Positions 6,148 to 10,395 of a DNA stretch of 10,395 bases are shown one piece after another. The notes below the pieces were generated by a model. It was not told where the DNA came from. It ran no database searches and worked only from the letters and a program-made list of their open reading frames with translations. Source of the stretch: Clostridia bacterium (GTDB lineage: Bacteria > Bacillota_A > Clostridia > Lachnospirales > Lachnospiraceae); the NCBI GenBank assembly GCA_012515365.1, contig JAAYYM010000717.1:1-10395 (forward strand), written 5' to 3'. The position numbers and the translations under genes are program-made. The number at the start of each line of letters is the position of its first letter. Position 1 is the first letter of the stretch.

Positions 6148-6789
6148 CTAAGTTATGTCAAGTAGAATGTCAGAATATGCTTTTTCAATCCGATTGGTTG
6201 AAAACCCTTTCCGATATAAAGATGCAAACAATTTCTGTTTTTCAGACCATTCGAGTTCTCGCATGACTGGATATTTTTTTCTGATCCATTTCTTAATTAA
6301 ATCAGTTTCATCAAATGAGCTCTCTTCCATACAGCTTGTAATCAAATCCTTATTGACACCCTTTTGACGTAGTTCCTGCGTAATCTTGCTCTTACTGCTC
6401 TTAGCTGATTTAAAACGGATATAATCCTTTGTGTAACGCTCGTCATCAAGATAATGATATTGTTTGACATAATTAACAGCATGATCTATGGCCTCGGGGG
6501 TATATTCATTTTCCTTCAGTTTCTTTCTTACCTCAAATTCTGTACGATCTACTTTTTCCAGTAAATGCATTGCTCGCAAGACTGCCCTCTTAAATAAAAC
6601 TTCTTCATTGATCTGTTGATACAAATTATCAGACAATGGCATACCTTCATCAAGATTCAATTTTCTAATCTCACCAGGATACAAAGAAAATGCAAATTCA
6701 TCATTAATATATATTCTTACTTTCTTTTTTCCTTGTTCACGAAGCATTTTTGTGATTATTCCGTCCATATATACATGATCATTATCCAC
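6148..6789 (-). CDS. recX: Regulatory protein RecX
   Basis: This 213-residue RecX binds RecA filaments and modulates recombinase activity. The all-helical repeats of the family begin around residue 65. The typical motif YLDDERYTKDYIR is at 113-125, and the C-terminal LYRKGFSTNRIEKA at 191-204 matches the conserved end. The N-terminal 60 residues form the beta-rich extension seen in many Clostridia. A GTG at 6789 is taken as start because GGGTGG lies about 6 nt upstream; the next in-frame ATG at 6768 has no such site. It follows recA by 91 bp without a clear terminator, so it is probably partly co-transcribed with recA and thereby SOS-induced. Confidence 0.94.
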   Translation of the reverse strand: MDNDHVYMDGIITKMLREQGKKKVRIYINDEFAFSLYPGEIRKLNLDEGMPLSDNLYQQINEEVLFKRAVLRAMHLLEKVDRTEFEVRKKLKENEYTPEAIDHAVNYVKQYHYLDDERYTKDYIRFKSAKSSKSKITQELRQKGVNKDLITSCMEESSFDETDLIKKWIRKKYPVMRELEWSEKQKLFASLYRKGFSTNRIEKAYSDILLDIT

Positions 6790-6880
6790 TGATTTCCACC
6801 CAGTCTGTTTGATACTTTCACAGCTAAAACAAATAGTTTCCGATTCCTGGCACTACTGAAATCGTGTCATACTATGATTC

Positions 6881-8023
6881 TTACTCTGCTGTACTTGCCT
6901 TCACATTTTCGTCTGCTTTTGTATCTGCTTCAGATTTCATGTCTGCTTTTGTATCTGCTTTATTTTTTGCATCTGCTTTTTTCGCCTTTGCATCTGCTTT
7001 GGAATCGGTCTTTTTCGCATCTGTGTCGGGAACTAGCCCATACTGAACTCTTACCTGCTGTTCTACCACATCACAAACATCAGGGTTGTTCATTAGATAG
7101 GTTTTGGCATTTTCTCTTCCTTGACCAATCTTCTGACCTTCGTATGCATACCATGCGCCACTCTTATTAATGATATTCAATTCTGATGCCAGATCAAGAA
7201 TATCACCTATCTTGGAAATTCCCTTTCCGAACATGATATCAAATTCTGCTTCTTTAAATGGTGGTGCAATTTTATTCTTAACAACTTTAACACGAGTTCT
7301 GTTTCCGATTACTTCTCCGGCCTGTTTCAAAGATTCTATCCGTCTTACATCCATACGAACAGAAGAATAAAATTTAAGCGCACGTCCTCCTGTAGTTGTT
7401 TCCGGATTGCCGTACATAACGCCTACCTTTTCACGCAACTGATTAATGAAAATAACCGAACAGTTTGATTTGCTGATTACAGCTGTCAATTTACGTAAAG
7501 CCTGTGACATCAGTCTCGCCTGAAGACCAACATGAGTATCACCCATTTCACCATCTATTTCTGCTCTAGGAACAAGTGCAGCAACAGAATCGACTACAAC
7601 GATGTCAACAGCTCCGGAACGAACCATTGTTTCTGTGATTTCCAAAGCCTGCTCACCATTATCAGGCTGTGAAATGTATAAATTATCTATATCTACTCCT
7701 ATGTTCTTTGCATATACAGGATCAAGCGCATGCTCAGCATCAATAAAGCCTGCTATACCTCCACGCTTTTGAACCTCAGCTATCATATGTAATGTTACAG
7801 TCGTTTTACCACTGGACTCAGGTCCGTAGATTTCTATAATTCTTCCTTTAGGAATGCCTCCAAGCCCTAATGCAACATCCAGACTCAAAGATCCTGTCGG
7901 TACAGTTTCAACATTCATATGGGCACTATTATCACCCAGTTTCATTACAGAACCTTTTCCATATTGCTTCTCTATTTGTGTTAACGCGGCATCCAATGCT
8001 TTTTGTTTTTCTTCTCTTTCCAT
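6881..8023 (-). CDS. recA: Recombinase RecA
   Basis: This 380-residue RecA is the ATP-dependent strand-exchange protein and the co-protease for LexA. Visible motifs are Walker A GPESSGKT at 67-74, Glu97 in FIDAEHALD, Walker [11 protein letters not shown] at 141-150, loop L1 EIDGEMGD at 155-162, [20 protein letters not shown] at 194-213 covering loop L2, and the C-terminal domain to about 330. The tail from about 336 is a repetitive Lys/Ala/Asp stretch, longer and more basic than the short acidic tail of well-studied RecA proteins. The ATG at 8023 has GGAG 7-10 nt upstream. A strong promoter with two LexA boxes lies upstream, so expression is expected to be SOS-controlled. Confidence 0.98.
   Translation of the reverse strand: MEREEKQKALDAALTQIEKQYGKGSVMKLGDNSAHMNVETVPTGSLSLDVALGLGGIPKGRIIEIYGPESSGKTTVTLHMIAEVQKRGGIAGFIDAEHALDPVYAKNIGVDIDNLYISQPDNGEQALEITETMVRSGAVDIVVVDSVAALVPRAEIDGEMGDTHVGLQARLMSQALRKLTAVISKSNCSVIFINQLREKVGVMYGNPETTTGGRALKFYSSVRMDVRRIESLKQAGEVIGNRTRVKVVKNKIAPPFKEAEFDIMFGKGISKIGDILDLASELNIINKSGAWYAYEGQKIGQGRENAKTYLMNNPDVCDVVEQQVRVQYGLVPDTDAKKTDSKADAKAKKADAKNKADTKADMKSEADTKADENVKASTAE
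6911..6960. repeat. Exact 20-bp direct repeats in the recA 3' end
   Basis: GTCTGCTTTTGTATCTGCTT occurs at 6911-6930 and again identically at 6941-6960. On the coding strand each copy encodes part of KADTKAD. Shorter relatives (CATCTGCTTT) continue to about 7000. These repeats build the low-complexity RecA tail and could expand or contract by slippage. Confidence 0.85.
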
Positions 8024-8040
8024 CCTTGCTCTCCTTTTCA

Positions 8041-8052
8041 GAACGTTTGTTC
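8041..8052 (-). promoter_or_regulatory. LexA (SOS) box 2 of recA
   Basis: GAACAAACGTTC on the minus strand matches the core GAAC-N4-GTTC of Gram-positive LexA sites exactly. It lies between the -10 and the recA ribosome site, 18 bp before the ATG, where a bound repressor would block RNA polymerase. Confidence 0.85.
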
Positions 8053-8059
8053 TTTAATA

Positions 8060-8088
8060 AGAATAAAACATTTGTTCGATTTTGTCAA
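8060..8088 (-). promoter_or_regulatory. recA promoter with LexA box 1 inside the spacer
   Basis: On the minus strand TTGACA (8083-8088) and TATTCT (8060-8065) are 17 bp apart. The spacer contains CGAACAAATGTTT, a LexA box (8066-8077, GAAC-N4-GTTT, one base from the core). A-rich tracts at about 8095-8130 upstream resemble an UP element. Together with box 2 this gives a two-operator SOS promoter. Confidence 0.85.
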
Positions 8089-8259
8089 CAGTCAATTTTA
8101 TTTTTTTGAATATTTTTATTTTTTATGTAAAACAACTCCTACCCCAGAGTCTGTTTCCACCTTTATCATAAGCAAAACCACGAATTGAGCATATCATTCT
8201 TTTCATACTTGTGCAAGAATACCTTTGCTGTATCAAACGCGGAATTTGTCATTTTGATC

Positions 8260-8409
8260 TTATATCATATAACTCAAATAAAAAACGCAGGCATAAATCC
8301 CTGCATTTATTTTCGAAAAGATTAAAACTGCAAGCAACGCAATCAGTAACAATACGACACATACAATGAAACCGACTGCTCGTTTGACATCATTCCATAC
8401 GTTTCTCAT
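8260..8409 (-). CDS. Small single-pass membrane protein ORF (49 residues), unknown
   Basis: The frame starts MRNVWNDVKRAVGF and has one long hydrophobic segment (about 13-31, FIVCVVLLLIALLAVLIF). A longer frame reaches 8523, but AAAGGAGAT with 4 nt to the ATG at 8409 makes the short form more likely. It sits between cinA and recA. Its last 16 codons cover an intrinsic terminator hairpin, so transcripts stopped there would lack a stop codon. It may be a real small membrane protein, or a chance frame read into the cinA terminator; the ribosome site favours a real start. I do not recognise a family. Confidence 0.45.
   Translation of the reverse strand: MRNVWNDVKRAVGFIVCVVLLLIALLAVLIFSKINAGIYACVFYLSYMI
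8280..8308 (-). terminator. Intrinsic terminator after cinA, inside the small ORF
   Basis: On the minus strand AAATGCAGG (8300-8308) pairs with CCTGCGTTT (8283-8291) with one T-G pair and an 8-nt loop. Six T follow (A run 8280-8285). It lies upstream of the stop codon of the small ORF at 8260 and separates cinA from the recA promoter. Confidence 0.8.
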
Positions 8410-8526
8410 TTCAATCTCCTTTTCATTCATTTCTGCCTCAGGCAATCGCAAAACGCACAATCCTGTGAGCAGATTTAAATAGTCTCTACCTATATAACGA
8501 CTGAAAAAGAGAGTTTCATTCATTTA

Positions 8527-9792
8527 TTATTTATTTTTTCCAAAAGTGATTTCACTATAATATTCAAGTATGGATAAACGCATCAATGTCAATGCTGCTG
8601 ATGTCGCACTTTCACGTACCTTTTGACGGTTCCCGGTGAAATGAAATTCCTTTACCGTTATCTTGCCACAGACAGAGCATGCGATGTAAACAAGACCTAC
8701 CGGCTTCTCATCACTTCCGCCTCCCGGTCCTGCGATACCGGTTGTAGCCACACAGACATCCGTTTTCGTCATGTATGCGCCACCCTTTGCCATTTCCTTC
8801 GCAACCTGTTCACTGACTGCCCCATATTTAATAAGTGATGATTTCTTGACCGCAGCACGATTTCTTTTCGCTTTATTCGAATAAGTAATCATACCCTCTT
8901 TGTATACTGCAGATGCCCCCGGCACACTAATCAAGCGAGATGCAAGCATGCCGCCAGTGCAAGACTCAACTGTAGAAACACTTAGATGATTCTTATCAAG
9001 TAAATCAATTACTGCATCCTCAAGTCTGATATTAGAATCTGTTGTATAAATATATGATCCAAGACGGCTTTTCAATTCCTTAACCATAGGTTTGGTTTTC
9101 TTTTTTGCTTCCTTCTCATCCGCACCCACAGCAGTCACACGCAGATGAACTTCACCAGTCTTTGCATATGGTGCAACAGTCGGATCTGTAGAATCCATCA
9201 GATCTTCAAGCATTTCTGCCACTGCACTCTCACCAAGTCCGCAGACTTTGATTGTCTGAGAATAAATCGTGTCCGGCGTTTTTTTCAGCAAATACGGATA
9301 AATTTTATCTTCAAACATTGGAACAAGTTCGTTTGGAGGACCCGGTAATAAGATTATCGTTTTCTCACCGTCCTCTATAATAACACCTGGCGCTGTCCCA
9401 TTATCATTATTGACTACAATCGCGTCCTTTGGAATCATTGCCTGTTTCCAATTATTATCCGGTATCTCTATATTTTTTTTCCGGAAAAACTGTTCGATTC
9501 TTGATTTGCTTTCCTCATGCATATAAAGCTCGCGTCCAAATACCTGCACCGTGATTTCCTTTGTCAAATCATCATCCGTTGGTCCGAGGCCTCCGGTCAG
9601 AATGATCACATCAGAGCGGTCTTTTGCTGTTCTGATTGCCATTTCCAGACGCTCTGCATTATCTCCGACTGTTGACTGGTGATAGCAGAATAATCCCAAA
9701 AAGGCGCATTGTTCTGCAAGATAAGCAGCATTCGTATTAACAATAGTTCCTAATAACAATTCCGTTCCCACTGAAATAATCTCTACAACCAT
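8527..9792 (-). CDS. cinA: CinA-like protein, nicotinamide-nucleotide amidase / competence-damage family
   Basis: This 421-residue protein has the normal two-domain CinA layout. The N-terminal MoCF-like domain contains GTELLLG at 9-15, TGGLGPTDDD at 66-75 and LPGPPNE at 149-155. It is linked to ADP-ribose pyrophosphatase activity in some members. The C-terminal PncC domain holds ESCTGG at 276-281 and GIAGPGGG at 352-359, the deamidase of nicotinamide mononucleotide used for NAD recycling. The ATG at 9792 has a weak GAGTGAG site. It follows pgsA by 45 bp and is probably co-transcribed with it. In streptococci cinA is transcribed together with recA; here a terminator and an SOS promoter separate them. 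Confidence 0.96.
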   Translation of the reverse strand: MVVEIISVGTELLLGTIVNTNAAYLAEQCAFLGLFCYHQSTVGDNAERLEMAIRTAKDRSDVIILTGGLGPTDDDLTKEITVQVFGRELYMHEESKSRIEQFFRKKNIEIPDNNWKQAMIPKDAIVVNNDNGTAPGVIIEDGEKTIILLPGPPNELVPMFEDKIYPYLLKKTPDTIYSQTIKVCGLGESAVAEMLEDLMDSTDPTVAPYAKTGEVHLRVTAVGADEKEAKKKTKPMVKELKSRLGSYIYTTDSNIRLEDAVIDLLDKNHLSVSTVESCTGGMLASRLISVPGASAVYKEGMITYSNKAKRNRAAVKKSSLIKYGAVSEQVAKEMAKGGAYMTKTDVCVATTGIAGPGGGSDEKPVGLVYIACSVCGKITVKEFHFTGNRQKVRESATSAALTLMRLSILEYYSEITFGKNK

Positions 9793-9837
9793 AATCTCAC
9801 TCTCTTTCGTTACAACCCACAGTTCTTTCCTGTTATA

Positions 9838-10377
9838 TTACTGATTTGACATAACACTTTTGTTCTTTAGCAAATAATCTATCAAAGAGATGATTGTCAA
9901 TATCAACGCGATCCACATAATCAAAATCGTAATACTATGCAAAACCGGCTGTTTAAAATCGATAATCATCAAAATAATCATCACCATTTGAAAAACTGTT
10001 TTAAACTTGCCCCAATAGCTTGCTGCTATTACAATCCCATGATCTGCTGCGATCAGTCTGAAGCCACTGATAATAAATTCCCTGCTTATGATCACAATGA
10101 CAATCCATGCCGGCAAAACCTGTTTTTCAATCAGACAAATCATCGCAGAACACACCAACAGTTTATCTGCAAGAGGATCCATAAATTTACCGAAATCCGT
10201 TACCAGATTATTTTTTCTTGCCAGATATCCATCCAGCCAGTCTGTCATACTGGCAACAACAAATAATGCCAAAGAAACCCATTTCCCCGATTCTCCAATG
10301 TAATCCGTCAACATGAAGAATACAAAAAACGGAACCATAACTACTCTGCATAAAGTCAGTTTATTGGGTAAATTCAT
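9838..10377 (-). CDS. pgsA: CDP-diacylglycerol-glycerol-3-phosphate 3-phosphatidyltransferase
   Basis: This membrane enzyme makes phosphatidylglycerophosphate, the precursor of phosphatidylglycerol. The CDP-alcohol phosphotransferase signature D-x2-D-G-x2-A-R-x8-G-x3-D-x3-D is complete (DWLDGYLAR at 46-54, G63, D67, D71, numbered from the chosen start). Several hydrophobic helices surround it. With the start at 10377 it has 179 residues, normal for the family. That ATG has an AGAGG site 7 nt upstream. The frame is open to an ATG at the very edge (10395), so a slightly longer form cannot be excluded. It precedes cinA in the same direction. Confidence 0.94.
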   Translation of the reverse strand: MNLPNKLTLCRVVMVPFFVFFMLTDYIGESGKWVSLALFVVASMTDWLDGYLARKNNLVTDFGKFMDPLADKLLVCSAMICLIEKQVLPAWIVIVIISREFIISGFRLIAADHGIVIAASYWGKFKTVFQMVMIILMIIDFKQPVLHSITILIMWIALILTIISLIDYLLKNKSVMSNQ

Positions 10378-10395
10378 ATTCATACCTCTTTTCAT

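Noticed and set aside
8120..8255. Short minus-strand frames between the small membrane ORF and recA (for example MTNSAFDTAKVFLHKYEKND and MIKVETDSGVGVVLHKK)
   Set aside because: Only 17-28 residues, with poor ribosome sites. The stretch is better seen as upstream sequence of the recA promoter.

Overview
The window looks like chromosomal DNA from a gut-type Clostridia, most likely Lachnospiraceae. This rests on moderate AT-richness, strong AGGAGG-type ribosome sites, a Gram-positive GAAC-N4-GTTC SOS box in front of recA, and the order pgsA, cinA, recA, recX, rny. All confidently called protein genes are on the minus strand, so transcription runs from the right end towards the left.

Right part (about 4,430-10,395), core genome. 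pgsA makes phosphatidylglycerophosphate. It is followed by cinA and a 49-residue membrane-protein ORF whose 3' end contains the apparent cinA terminator. recA has its own sigma-A type promoter with two LexA boxes, and recX (the RecA modulator) follows. rny (RNase Y, the membrane-anchored RNA decay enzyme) ends the block with a good intrinsic terminator.

Middle (about 3,990-4,430), non-coding. This stretch holds a near-perfect hairpin of about 150 nt (4114-4263). Its deviations from perfect pairing are almost all G-U pairs when read as plus-strand RNA, and none is A-C. I regard this as the most unusual object in the window.

Left part (1-3,990), accessory. A two-gene unit holds a MerR-family regulator of the AdhR/NmlR thiol-sensor type and a classical short-chain dehydrogenase. 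The two overlap by ATGA, and a MerR-type promoter with a 19-bp spacer and a palindromic operator lies in front. Next, 2,391-2,784 holds terminators, several hairpins and two short reading frames that look like leftovers of another element. After that comes a complete three-gene lantibiotic/antimicrobial-peptide immunity ABC transporter of the LanFEG (MutFEG, EpiFEG, CprABC) type: an ATPase with the E-loop in place of the Q-loop, and two permeases. A response regulator follows, cut by the left edge. No bacteriocin biosynthesis gene is visible, so this is probably a peptide-sensing resistance module rather than producer self-immunity.

I did not find a clearly new multi-gene system. The best leads for something undescribed are the 150-nt hairpin element, the terminator inside the small membrane ORF, and the hairpin-rich junction at about 2,520-2,760.
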